Shown here in pieces: positions 35,026 to 45,792 of a stretch of DNA of 64,000 bases. Origin of the DNA: Achaetomium macrosporum (lineage: Eukaryota > Ascomycota > Sordariomycetes > Sordariales > Chaetomiaceae); NCBI GenBank assembly GCA_033296875.1, contig MU860059.1, forward strand, positions 62,001 through 126,000, given 5' to 3'. The notes beneath the pieces were generated by a model that worked only from the letters and a program-made list of their open reading frames with translations, was not told where the DNA came from and made no database searches. Within the stretch, counting starts at the first letter, position 1; every line of letters begins with the position of its first letter. The position numbers and the translations under genes are program-made.

Positions 35026-36308
35026 ATGGATCCCAGGGGTTTCCATGACCAAACTGCAAGAAGACACCAGATGGAGCCCCAAACTCCAGAACGAAGCCAC
35101 AGGTTTAATCTGCTGGAAGGCGAGACATCTATAACATGTTCTCCAGGGTCTTTTCTCGAGACTCCGGCCAGCAGTCCCCTAGGTGTGTATGATTCGCCGC
35201 TATCTTGGATTACATTGCTAACGTATGCATATTTAAAGTTCCTGTGGGCATAGCAGCCATTGCAGATCCGGGGCCGGCTGTGCCTGAAATTCCGCCGCGC
35301 TCTCCGCACAGAATTCGAGCCGGAGCAAGTCCGAGTCCTCCTAGAGATGATGTGAGAACCGGCCGAGAGACGGAACTTGGAGCCAGATCCCGACGTCAGT
35401 TGGATTTGAGACCTGGCCCGTTGGAAGCTTTTCTCCCAATCGATCCTAGAAGGGACCGAGACAATTCCAAGAGAAGCGTGCAACACTTCCTGCGGATACA
35501 GTTGCCCGCCGATATTCGCGGGTGGATTCGCTCCGTCGAGGGCTCGTATGTATGTTACGTCCCTGGTTTCTTTATCTTCTATCCTACCCAAGAAGCTCAT
35601 GAGATCCATCAGGGAGCCGGCTTCACATGGTTGTGTGCTTCAACGACTATGGGCTACGCACATCATGAGGCCCTTTTCGACTCCTCACCATTCAAGAAGG
35701 GCATGTACCTCAACCGAGCAACCGGCCAGTGGCGGCCAGCCCGCCTCGATCGGAGCCTCCTACCATCTTGCCCAGTCGTCGTACCCAAAGATGCCTATCA
35801 CTTTGTGCTCCCCTTCTACGATCCGTCCTCGGGATTCGCTACCAGACTGGCGCAGCGGGATATCAATCTCATCGACGAAGACGCCCACACCGCGGCACTC
35901 ATCTACCTGTGCGGCCGGGTCCGGCTGGGGAACAGGCAATGCCTGTGCTGCCAGAAACGGCGGATCGGGACGACGACACCGGGTGACCCCATCCCAGTGT
36001 GTGTCAGCGCGGCGCCTTACTTCCACGGCATCTGCGCAAACTGCTTCGCAAAAGGGGGCACCATGCTGGAGAGGTTGCAACGCTGCAGTGTGTCGAAGGC
36101 GGTGGACAAGAAGGATTGGGTGAAGTTGAATCGTCTGGAAGCACCCGGGTTGATAGGAGGGCCTTCGCCTCTTGTTGGTGGGAGCATCGAGGAGGTGGCG
36201 TTTGCGGAGAATCTCTTCTGGAAAAAGGGGTTACCTCCTGGGCATGGCAGTAGCCCAAACACACCAGCAACCCGTGGGCCAAGACTGAGCGGCCCTCGTT
36301 CCGGCTGA
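35026..36308 (+). CDS. DUF3716-like fungal protein
   Basis: Exons 35026-35182 and 35239-36308 (intron 35183-35238 with gctaac branch) encode 408 aa. The first about 130 residues are Pro/Arg-rich and disordered. The middle (VQHFLRIQLPADIRGW) looks globular. Near residues 295-345 a cysteine cluster CLCCQKRR, followed by CVSAAPYFHGICANC, resembles the zinc-ribbon-like DUF3716 domain found in expanded families of Sordariomycetes. A possible second intron starting gtatgt at about 35550 was examined and rejected because it would shift out of the cysteine-cluster frame. Function is unknown; the domain is often found in chromatin- or transposon-associated fungal proteins, which gives no firm role here. 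Its stop lies 96 bp from the stop of the convergent gene. Confidence 0.7.
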
Positions 36309-36404
36309 ACAAACAAGCAGGATACAAGAGCGGGTTGGAGAAAAGGACTCCCAGAGATTAAATTCAGCGCTCAATTAATCAGGATAAATTGGTATCATCA
36401 GTCA

Positions 36405-39314
36405 TTAGTAGCACAGCGGATCATCAACGTCATCCTCCACCCTCGGTGCCCGATACCCAGTGTGTGTTTCCACAGCAGCCGCACCGGTCCTCCCGGCCAG
36501 CCCCGGCCGCGGAATGAACGGATTCGAGGCCGCAAATGGCGCCACACCCATATCCACGCCAGAGTCCTTCCTCCTCCTGAGATCGTCCCTCTCCCGCTCG
36601 CGGATCCGCAACTCTCTTTCTCTCTCCTCCCTCAGCAGCCGCTCCGTCTCCCGCCGGAGTCTCTCTGCCCGGGCCCTCTCAGTAGTCAAGTTCCTGTCTC
36701 GGGTTGTGTCCCGCTGATAGAGCGTACCTTTTCCTCTCTGATGGTACGGTGTACTTCCCCGGACCCGCTCCTCGTACAGCTGCTCCTCCTTCTCCAGATC
36801 TAAATCGTCCAGTCCATCATCATCCCTTGGCAGTCTAAGCCGACCGATGTCCCTTTCTAACCCTTCCCTATCCATACCTACGCGTGGTCGGATATAACCG
36901 TCCGCCGGTCTCACAATGCGGACGCCTGAGCGCGGCCGTGGCGGAGCGGGAGCGGGAGCCCTGTGGGGAGAGACGGAGCCCCTGATGCGGTCCCGCTCGT
37001 GGCTCCTACTGTGATGCCGTCCGTGACGGTTCCGATTTTGATCCAGACTCCTACTCCGCGCCTGGTCGGGACTCCTAGCCCGTCTTCTCCTTTCTCTGTT
37101 CCGGTCCCTGCTCTCCCGACTCCTATTGCTGTCCCTGCTCGAACTCCTGCTCCCACCCCTATTCCTGTTCAAAGTCCTACTTCTTGACCTGCCCCGTTCT
37201 CTTTCTCTTTCCCTTCTGGAACTCGTGCTCCTGCTCCTGCTCCTACCCCTGTCACGACGCCGATCCCGATCGTGATCCCGATCCCCTTCCCGGCTAGGGT
37301 GAGCCTGTTGAGCAACCACCACCGAACTCCTCGGCTTAAGCTGTGTCGCCGACGCACCAGCGGTGGCGGCCGCAATCCGCTCGGCCATCCTGATGGCCTC
37401 TTCGCGGATGTCTGCGCGCCCGGCGGCATAGGCACTGTTGTAGAGTTGCTTGGGGTCGAGGGACACAGCCGGCACCATTGTGGCCTGTGTGACTCCGCCC
37501 GCAACGGGAATTTGACCCGGTGCCGGAGGCGGGACATGCTGATGAGCTGGAGGGGGTGGGATGTGGTGAGTTGGGAGGGAGGTTGTGGCGGTGGCGGCTT
37601 GTGGGACTGGCATTGGCCCTCCTACCCCTACCGCTGCTGGTGCCGCAACTGGATGGACTCGGATCGGCGCTGGTGGTGGAGATGGTGCAGTTGGGACTCG
37701 GGAGGTGGCCATGTTGGCTGCCCTGGAGGGGAAGAAAACAGGTCTCGGGGCTGGAGCCGACTCTGGTTGATGTACGAAGGGTTTGTGACTAGGAATAGAG
37801 ATCGAGGGGCGCTGGCCGTGGAGGCCGGGCCGCCGCTCGTGGGAACGATGAGGTTGGATGTGCACTGTCCCTTGCGGTTGAGGGTGGCCGCCACGGGAGA
37901 AGTTGGGCTGGATGCCATAGTGTACTGGGCTTTCTCTGAAGACTGGCTTGGGCGTGGGTGCTGCGCCAGGATGGTCGTAAGAGCCCTGGCTGATAGAAGA
38001 TGAGGTCGTCGATGGGGATGTGCAAGCCGTGTCGTCATCCTCGCCGTCGGAGAAGCCCTCGGAGTAGACGGACTCGTCTGTTGAGCTGGGTGGAGCGCGG
38101 GTACGCTGGTGGATGCGAGGGAAGCACCGGCGCTGGGAGGGTTGCGGCCTCGCAGTGGTGTGGCCGTGTTCTTGTGGATCGCGCTGGGCGATGGTCAAGC
38201 CGGGTCCTCTATTCTGGGGATGGTAGGCCGGGGTGTGGTGGCCTGATGGACCGGGACCTCTGCCGTCGCCGGGCCTGGGGGCATGAATGTTCTGCGGAGG
38301 CGGAAGTGAACGCGGGGGCGGATGCGGCGTTGATTGCCGAGCTGGTTGCGGAGGTGGAGGAGGTGGAGGAGGCGCCGGATACTCTATGTCCTGGGGCCGG
38401 GCCACGGCCTGGTTGTATTGCCTGATCCTGGCCTCCCGCTGAGCCTCGTGGTACCGTAGGATGGCGATGGGGTCGACATCCGGTCGGGGAGCCCGCTTGA
38501 AATAGGCGGTGAGGCTGACGCGTTCCGTGATAACCTTCTTTATGCCTTTCGATCTCGAAGAAGGTTGTTTCGTGGGAACTTTGCGATGCTTCTCCTTCCT
38601 CCGATCCTTCTCTCTCTCGCGCTCACCCGCCTTTTCCTGCTCCTTAGGCTTGACTTCAATCCGGTCATCGAGTTGAACCAACGTCGTCTGGAAGTAGTCG
38701 TCGTCGTATTGCTTCTGCAGGTCCTCCAGCGCCATCTCGATCTGGCGTCTTTCTTCTTCGCTGAGGTCGCCCTTTTTCTGCATGACGGGAATCTTAGTCC
38801 GGTTGAGTTCGCGCACCATGCGTGCCGCTTCGCGTTTGGAGATGCCGCGGTCTTCGATCCGCCACGCCCGCTTCCAGGAGGGCTTACGACGTGAGCCATC
38901 GCTGGCGTAGCCGCTGTCTTCGTTGGCTCTGGTGAAACGAACCACGAAGTACTGAGAGAGCTTCTCACGGGCTTTCTCGGCTGTTGGGGGTTGTTCCTTG
39001 TTGATGTCGCAGATCTTGACAGACGTGTTGGGTTGAACCACGTAAAGGGCTGTTTGCGCCGCGTACTGGTGTTGTTGTTGCTCCTGCTGCTGTTGCTGAG
39101 GTGGCACCGTCGCAGTCATCGGCCTAGCATACTGTCCAGTCGGCTGCTGGACATGGTATTGTTGTCCACCAGCCGACTGAGGAGTTATTACACGAGTTGC
39201 CTGATGGCCTCCAAAGCCGGGAGATGTGAAATAAGGCGGAGGCCGGGTAGCACCCGCGATGCTTGGCCGCCGCTGAGGCTCCTCGTGGATGGTGATGTAG
39301 CCTTCTCCGGGCAT
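36405..39314 (-). CDS. Large disordered Arg/Ser- and Pro/Gln-rich protein, unknown function
   Basis: A single open frame of 969 aa from ATG at 39314. The N-terminal 110 residues are Gln/Pro-rich with a polyglutamine-like stretch. Residues about 115-290 look more ordered: LSQYFVVRFTRANEDSGYASD, WRIEDRGISKREAARMV, EEERRQIEMALEDLQKQYDDDYFQ. A Lys/Glu-rich charged helix follows, then VSLTAYFKRAPRPDVDPIAILRYHEAQREARIRQYNQ. A long Pro-rich region comes next, then an RS/RD-repeat block near residues 680-800 (SRSRSTSSRRERERERGRSRS) and a charged helical end. The RS block suggests a nuclear, RNA-related location, but this is composition only. No known catalytic domain is seen. It may have small introns that are in frame and unseen. 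Confidence 0.75.
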   Translation of the reverse strand: MPGEGYITIHEEPQRRPSIAGATRPPPYFTSPGFGGHQATRVITPQSAGGQQYHVQQPTGQYARPMTATVPPQQQQQEQQQHQYAAQTALYVVQPNTSVKICDINKEQPPTAEKAREKLSQYFVVRFTRANEDSGYASDGSRRKPSWKRAWRIEDRGISKREAARMVRELNRTKIPVMQKKGDLSEEERRQIEMALEDLQKQYDDDYFQTTLVQLDDRIEVKPKEQEKAGEREREKDRRKEKHRKVPTKQPSSRSKGIKKVITERVSLTAYFKRAPRPDVDPIAILRYHEAQREARIRQYNQAVARPQDIEYPAPPPPPPPPQPARQSTPHPPPRSLPPPQNIHAPRPGDGRGPGPSGHHTPAYHPQNRGPGLTIAQRDPQEHGHTTARPQPSQRRCFPRIHQRTRAPPSSTDESVYSEGFSDGEDDDTACTSPSTTSSSISQGSYDHPGAAPTPKPVFRESPVHYGIQPNFSRGGHPQPQGTVHIQPHRSHERRPGLHGQRPSISIPSHKPFVHQPESAPAPRPVFFPSRAANMATSRVPTAPSPPPAPIRVHPVAAPAAVGVGGPMPVPQAATATTSLPTHHIPPPPAHQHVPPPAPGQIPVAGGVTQATMVPAVSLDPKQLYNSAYAAGRADIREEAIRMAERIAAATAGASATQLKPRSSVVVAQQAHPSREGDRDHDRDRRRDRGRSRSRSTSSRRERERERGRSRSRTLNRNRGGSRSSSRDSNRSRESRDRNRERRRRARSPDQARSRSLDQNRNRHGRHHSRSHERDRIRGSVSPHRAPAPAPPRPRSGVRIVRPADGYIRPRVGMDREGLERDIGRLRLPRDDDGLDDLDLEKEEQLYEERVRGSTPYHQRGKGTLYQRDTTRDRNLTTERARAERLRRETERLLREERERELRIRERERDDLRRRKDSGVDMGVAPFAASNPFIPRPGLAGRTGAAAVETHTGYRAPRVEDDVDDPLCY

Positions 39315-42300
39315 CCTGCCTGGTTTCTCAAGTGGCTGTGAGGGGGGAGGGTGGTAAGATGCCCTTCGAAAATCCCAAAGCTGGGAAAGCCGGGCTGGTA
39401 ACGGGGAAGAATAGATCCCACAGTTCCTGGTGTCGGGACCCGGGGGTCAGGGAGCGAGGAGATAGACTTATAGGGGTGGGGATCAAGGGGAGGGGTGCTA
39501 TTGATCTTGGAATTGACGAACCACGGCCGAGTGACGGCCGAGATCTGGGGATGGTCCTCACGGATGGACCTGGATTGAGGCGCAGCAGGGGAATATAGTG
39601 AGAATCTCAAGTTGGGAAACGCGGAGAAGCCCAGCAAGGAGTCAGCGACGCAGAAACCGGGCGAAGTTGTTGATCTCTTATACTTTTGGCCGTCTTGCCT
39701 GCTTCAGGGACGGAGCCGCCCCCTGACTATGCAGCAGACGGAGAGTAACGTTGAGGTGTGCATCCCCGAGTCGAAGCAGACAAGGGGGTAAACCAACAAA
39801 CTCGGGCGGTCACCACCTTCGTGTGTTCTGGTAGCACCGACGATCTCCCAGGAAAGTCTCCGGCGCGATCAAGCGGTGGCAAGGCGACTGGATGGACAAG
39901 CATTACATGCCGTCAGTTCGGCTCTCTGATGGGGCCCCATGTGGTTCCTCAGACCTTGATCGCATCGTGCAAGTCAGTTGCCTCCCCAGGTACAGGATAC
40001 AATGTGGGGTGTGTCCAGGTCAGGTTCTCGAAGCCCGGTCGTGCCTTCCTGTTGCAGAGAGCGAGCCACACACCGTGACAGCCTGCGAAGCGAACCAACA
40101 TCTGCAGTGAAAGGGCCGCCTAAGCTAGCGGTCAGGCTGCTCGCCTTGGCCGGGCAAGACGAGGCAACCTAGACACTCAAGCCGGGCGGAGAATAGCGTG
40201 GTTGTTAAATGCAGCAGCCTCGCGTCTCACCACCCCTTTATCTGGTCGGCGCTGCAATTAGGTATGGGTCAAACGGCTCTTGTCCGTAAGGCTCAGCTTC
40301 GGCTCCGTACCGCTTGTGCTGTGCCATCTCGTCCCGACAACCTAACCCCGCATTCGCATTCTTCCAGTTTGTTTCTTGGTCTTCAATTGCTTACCTCGGT
40401 CTCCTACTCGAGCCTCCGGTGCGGCTCTGCTTCGAGCTAGGTCAATCGGCGGCCAAGCACCGCTTGTAGCGCAACAGTTGTCGTCCGACCTTGCAAAACA
40501 AGGGGCGGCGCCGATGAAGTTTAACATGCAGGTAGTGAGACAGTGTGCATACGCCCCCTTGGCTGTTCATCCCAGCAGCATGACAACATCGCGTCGTGTA
40601 TGGCCTTATCCACCATGGAGAGTCGGAATGCCCCGATTTCCGGGGTGCGAACTAGAATTGCCCCTCGGCAGCCTCACTGTCCTCAGGAGCTTAATCCAGG
40701 TGTGAATCATGGTCAGCTCGGAGCACAGCCTTTTTGTAACCACCTGGCAGTAACCGGGAAGCTAAGGTGAACACCGACAGATGAAAAAGCCCCTCGCCTC
40801 CCCTCCATGGTGAAAGCAGCAGCTTCACTTTTTCCACCATGCGGCTCTGGTGATTCACCGGTTTCCCTTTTCAATCACCGGGCCCTCGCCGCCCACACTC
40901 ACGCCGTGTCCAAATGCAGCTGCCCGAGTAGCGGCCAGGGAATCCAGTATTCCAGTTTGGTATGCCTTGACGTATGCATCTCCAGCTCCCTGCGGAAAGT
41001 CCGCCTATACACTGTCTACCTACCCATGTATGTATGTACGACATTGGGCGGCAGAGCGCCTCCCTCCCCGCTTCCCGTCGACCCTCGCCCGGCTGCAGTG
41101 CTCTCACTCAGTCGTCGGGCGTTGCATAGCCTCATGCACTCATGCACTCGTGTGAACGGGTGCTTGCAGTGGCATGCCTGAGCTATGCCTAAGGTCATAC
41201 AATGACGTCTGGGCTCTTAGATGGGCTGACACGCGAATGGATGCACCGAGCTGAAGGCCGGATGCCGGAGGACCGCAGAGTTGAGGACGGAGAGGCGAGC
41301 GAGCGGTAGGTTTGGTCTCGAGGCTGGAAGGGAGGGTAACCTGGCTCGCCGTCCTACCTACCGCAGCCCAGCTGCCTGTAACGTATGGTTACACGACGCA
41401 TGCTTCTGGAGCAAAAAAGATTGGGGATGCCCACTGCATGCTGTCCAGTATCCATTAGATGGCGACAGCAAGGCTGTTGGGCTAAGCTTCCTTTCTCTCT
41501 GGGCATTGGGCTATGAAACCTTCCGATCAGTTGCTGACATTGTGCCGTTGCCTTGTTTAGTTGGGTTCGGGCTTGTTCTAGACTGCTGGTGACTCGAGAG
41601 CATGGGCAGCCTTGCTGGTTGTCTTTGACACCGCCTTCATGTTGTGCAAGAGAGATGGTTCCTTGGTGAGCCGGACAGAGCTCCTGGTGCCAGATTAGAA
41701 AGAGATGGTTGGCTTGCTCGGCTGCATTCCAATTAGAACTTCATTGCGAGATGGAGTGCCACCAAACTAACCTAAAGTTCATGCCGTGAGGAATGAAGTG
41801 GTCAAGTCAAGGCTCTCGGCGTCGGGAAGCAAGGTTGTGAGCACACTGTATACCCGACAGTATAAGCCCTACTCGACTCCGTCTGATCGGTTTGACACAG
41901 TCGTTATGACAGCCCTTCCTCGCTTCAACACATCGTCCGCTTTGTGTCATCGTCGTCGAGCCCTGAGGGAGTCTCACCAAAGGACTCGTGTTTGCACGAC
42001 ATTCCCTTGAAAACAACAGGGTCGCATTGTTCAAGCAGACTGGGTGACGCACCATCTTTCTTTACGACAGGATCGAATGCCCTTCACTACTCCTTTCGGA
42101 AACCGAGAATGGCGATCGACGACCTGGATTAGACCACCGAGATCTCAGGTAGCGTTTGCACCACCACCATGCACTGCTCGTATATTGCGGCACCTCTAAG
42201 AGAACCCAGACCGTGGACTGTCGCAGAGGTCCATCAAAACGTCATGCGCTGGAAGTCTCCGCTCCTGATCCGAGCGCGATGGCTTGATGTGCCGGTTGGC

Positions 42301-42458
42301 CTGGAGTCACCAGGGCACCGTCGATTGTCACCATCTGAAGGAAGTGTTACGAGTCCAAAGTGTCTAATTGCACAGGGAATCCTAGACCTGTTTCCGATGG
42401 CCACCTGACGCCGATAATAATAACCTAAGCCTTCACACTTTATGAACATGTGGTTTGC
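39315..42458. other. Intergenic region, 3.1 kb
   Basis: No protein-like frame or RNA gene can be supported. It contains the promoter side of the 969-aa gene (left) and the 3' flank of the secreted repeat protein (right). Short ctacctacc words occur near 41016 and 41354. Confidence 0.55.
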
Positions 42459-44567
42459 CTAACAAGCCCAATCGCACCCGTCCTTCTTGGACTTGCCGTC
42501 ACTGCAGGACTTGCCATCACACTCATCGTCCGACCCATCGTCATCATCGCAAGAGGCGTCACCATTGCAGTCATCATCAGAGTCGTCGTCCTTGTCGCAG
42601 GACTTGCCATCGCAATCCTTCTGAGCACCACCTTGTTTCCAACCATCTTGCTGCTTGCCAAGGCAGAACTTGTTGTTGCCCTTGCAGTCGCCGGCATTCC
42701 CTTGCTTTTGACCGCAAGCTCCGTTGTGGCACTTGTCGGAACCATCCTGCTTCTTCCTGTCGGCGCAACCGTCATCATGGCATTTGCCAGCATCCTTGTC
42801 CTTCTTCTCACACCAGGTCTGCCCCTCACAATCATCATCGTCTTGATCGTCATCGCAATCGCCATCCTGGCAATCGTCCTCCTCGTCGTGCTTGTCATTA
42901 TCGAACTTGTCGAACCCGAAGGGACAAGCCTCACCAGCCTCAAACGGCTGAGGAATTTGAGGCTCGCACGAAGCCCAAGCGTAGTTGCGGGGGGGATAGG
43001 CAGGGGCGGGGAAGGCAGGAAAGGCAGCAACGCCATCGACGCCATGCGGGAAGTCGCCGTCGTGCTTGTCGTCATGTTTGCCGCCGGGATTGATGCCGGT
43101 TGGGGGGATGATGACGGTGCGAATTGTGGTGAGATGGCCCTCGAAGACCCAGCAGGAATACAGGTTCTTGGTATTGTGCGAGCCGCCGCTGCGGCTGTAG
43201 CCGTTGATTTTGAAGCTGGTGCCGTTGAGGTTGATCTGGCCGAGGTTGCCGTGGCCATCGCCCTGGCCCTTATCCTTCTTGTCCTGGTTCTTCTTGTCCT
43301 TATCCTTCTTTTCGTGGCCGCTCTTGTCCTTATCCTTCTTGTCCTGGTCCTTCTTGTCCTTATCCTTCTTGTCGTGGCCGCTCTTGTCCTTATCCTTCTT
43401 GTCCTGGTCCTTCTTGTCCTGGTCCTTNNNNNNNNNNNNNNNNNNNNNNNNNNNNNNNNNNNNNNNNNNNNNNNNNNNNNNNNNNNNNNNNNNNNNNNNN
43501 NNNNNNNNNNNNNNNNNNNNNNNNNNTCGTGGCCGCTCTTGTCCTTATCCTTCTTGTCCTGGTCCTTCTTGTCCTGGTCCTTCTTGTCCTTATCCTTCTT
43601 GTCGTGGCCGCTCTTGTCCTTATCCTTCTTGTCCTGGTCCTTCTTGTCCTGGTCCTTGTTGCCCTGGTCCTTGTTGCCAGGATCTTTTTTGCCGAAGTTT
43701 TGACCGATGCTGCCGGAACCCTGACCGATGCTGCCGGCAACATGGCCAATGCTGTCCTGGAGTTTCTTGCTGTCCTGACCGTTGTTGCCGTGGCCGTCAT
43801 CATCGTGGAACGCAATGAATCCGTCATTCCCGCTACACCCGACCACTGGGCGTCCCCAGGACTGAGAAAAGTCGCGGCCCTGCGGCCCGAAGAACTAAGG
43901 TAGCCAGCATTGTCAGTACTCAGTCCACAACCGTGGGCACTCAGGAGAGGGTTAGACTCACCCCAAATGTGTTCAATGCGTCATTGTCCGTCGGGTCGTT
44001 CTTCACGCCCCATTCCCGGGATGAGGAGATGAAGCGGTCAGGACGCTTGAAGCTTGCGGGCAGGGGCCACTGCATCTTGGTCGGCAAGGACTTTTCGTCG
44101 AGCTGGGTGTGGCCGGCGAATTCCCATGACGTGTTTCCCAGTGTGGCCTTGTCGGGGCCCCATCTGACCTCGACTTTGCACTTGACAGCGTGATGAGCCT
44201 GGCCAAGCACCGGCAGGATCGCCGCCAGCTGTGCCATGGTGGGGGGACAGTCGTCCTTGATCATGTAGTTCCAAATGAAGGACCATACGTAGCCTTTGAC
44301 CGTGCGGACGATTCCGACTCCGACCTGCCCGTGGGGAGTGTCCTTGCGCCTCTTCTTCTTGTGATGGTGGCCGTCGTCGGCGAAAGTCCCGATGGCTGGG
44401 ATGGGGATGACCTCAGTCTCGGCGACTTCAACAAAACAAGTAACACGGTTCGAGCCATATGCAATCTTTGGGCAGGTGTCCTTGTCCTTGTGGCCCGCAT
44501 CTCCAGCGACGACTGACAAGGGGAACAAGAGTGTGGCGATGACGCCGGCCGAGAGCGCCGACTTCAT
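42459..44567 (-). CDS. Secreted Lys/Asp-repeat, Cys-rich acidic protein (interrupted by assembly gap)
   Basis: Exons 43962-44567 and 42459-43894 (intron 43895-43961). ATG 44567 gives a signal peptide (MKSALSAGVIATLLFPLSVVAG). Next is a domain of about 180 residues with scattered Cys and no known match (VTCFVEVAETEV, CKVEVRWGPDKATLG, WEFAGHTQLDE). After GSIGQGSGSIGQ comes a tandem array built from DKKDKDKK, DQDKK and DKSGH, with 99 N inside it. Past the array are about 120 Gly/Pro/aromatic residues (INLNGTSFKINGYSRSGG, YSCWVFEGHLTTIRTV), then a very acidic tail of about 155 residues with 19 Cys (for example CHDDGC, CDGKSC, CNGDASC) ending DWAC. The two sides of the gap are out of phase: with 99 N the second exon is 1436 nt, so the true gap must be 1 mod 3 (for example 100). 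Possible roles in cell wall, metal or calcium binding, or adhesion are inference. Confidence 0.75.
43268..43680 (-). repeat. Coding minisatellite (about 75-bp unit) within the secreted protein gene
   Basis: On the minus strand the array alternates gacaagaaggataaggac, aagaaggaccaggac and aagagcggccac modules. The longest visible repeating unit is about 75 bp (25 codons), ending in DKSGH. The array is interrupted by the N gap at 43428-43526, so copy number is unknown. Both ends degrade into variant units (GNKDQ at the 5' side of the gene, EKKDKDKKNQ at the 3' side). Confidence 0.85.
43428..43526. other. Assembly gap (99 N)
   Basis: Run of 99 N inside the tandem array. It most likely marks collapse or failure of assembly through the repeat; the true length is not known and, from the reading frame, should not be 99. 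Confidence 0.95.
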
Positions 44568-45792
44568 CGTGATGGATGATGATGTGGTGATAGCAAAAGC
44601 AAGTCTGTGAGACAAATGGGCAAGAAAGGCAAATTGGAAGATGATGGTATGTGATGAAGACCAAAAAAAGATGAGATATGTTGCTTCGATGCGGTGATGA
44701 AGACTGCTGCGTGATGGAAGAGGAAGAAGTTCAGGAATGGGAGCATGGGAGAAACTCGAGAGCTTATAATGCCCACCCAGCAGGACACGACCTCCTTCCG
44801 CGTCAGAATTGGGAAAATGGGCAAGGGCAGGGTCAGACAGGAGAATGACACCAGCAGCCCGCAGAGATGCTCAAGAGGAGGGGAAGGTGTACCAAGATGT
44901 CAAAGGAAGCCTCGGACTCTGCGGCCGACCGCTTGCCCGCGGGAGTGAGAATATTGATGGCATCTCTGCAGGAGCTCCCGTCCTGTGGGTGTTTCCCGTT
45001 CATGTGCTCTTTGTGCAGGAGCCCTCAATCGCTGTCGGGCTGTTGGGAAGTTACGAATGGAAGGTGCGAATCCGGCTGACGGGACGGTCGAGGCGGTAGT
45101 GCTATTGCACCAGAAGGCAAGAAGCACCCAAGGTACAGCCGACGCAAGGAGGAAGAAACAACGACGCCGACATGGCGGCCTCACCCCATGACTGAAGCTC
45201 TCATCAACACATGGGCACCCTTTCTGTGAGCCAGGTACTGAACGATGTCCGATTTGGAGCTGCCTGAATGGGATCCCTCAATGGCTGTCGACAGGACTTG
45301 CTCAAATCAATGAACTGGGCGAGCGAAAGGCCAGGAAGCCATTGCACCCCGAGGCAAGAACTGCACCTCCCGAATGTCGGGGCTCGGTCCCGAATGACCT
45401 GGGCTCTGAGCCGGCTGCGACTTCCGCCTCCTGCCTCCGCACCGCGACCTTCTCCGTGAGTCCCGTCCCATTCCTTCCTACCTAAGGTGGTAGGTAGGTA
45501 CTTGGTACCTGGTAGGTAATGCAGCTTCAAGAATCCACCTCAGAACTTCAAGCCTGATACTGGATCTCCTCGGTGGCAGGGACCAGGGACCACGGGCAAC
45601 GCCAAGTTTGCGAAAACGCCATTTCCTTCAGTCAATCGACTCCCAGAGATGGTGCTGTCCCAATCACCCTGTGTGGAGAGAGGAAATGTGAAGTGATGCG
45701 GCAGAAAATTCCCCAAGTTAGTCCTGGGAAGCCAGCTCCTCCCCCAACGGACGGAAATTGTGCTCTTGAGGCGTCGTCGCCCAACCACAGCT
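44568..45792. other. Intergenic region, 1.2 kb
   Basis: Promoter of the secreted repeat protein on the left and 3' flank of the next minus-strand gene on the right. It contains a dense cluster of intergenic ggtaggta/ggtacct words at 45478-45519. No gene is supported. Confidence 0.55.

Noticed and set aside
35548..36123. 191-codon alternative frame reachable by a 43-nt intron in the DUF3716-like gene
   Set aside because: Using it would destroy the CxxC cluster (CLCCQKRR, GICANC) of the continuous frame, which is the only recognisable domain.
43268..43680. Regular repeat that might be taken for a CRISPR array
   Set aside because: Units are contiguous and coding, without unique spacers, in a eukaryotic gene; it is a minisatellite.
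42450..43703. Long plus-strand open frame over the secreted repeat protein gene
   Set aside because: It is the antisense shadow of the Lys/Asp-rich coding frame (Leu/Val/Ile-only composition) and runs through the N gap. The minus-strand model has a signal peptide, an intron and sensible composition.
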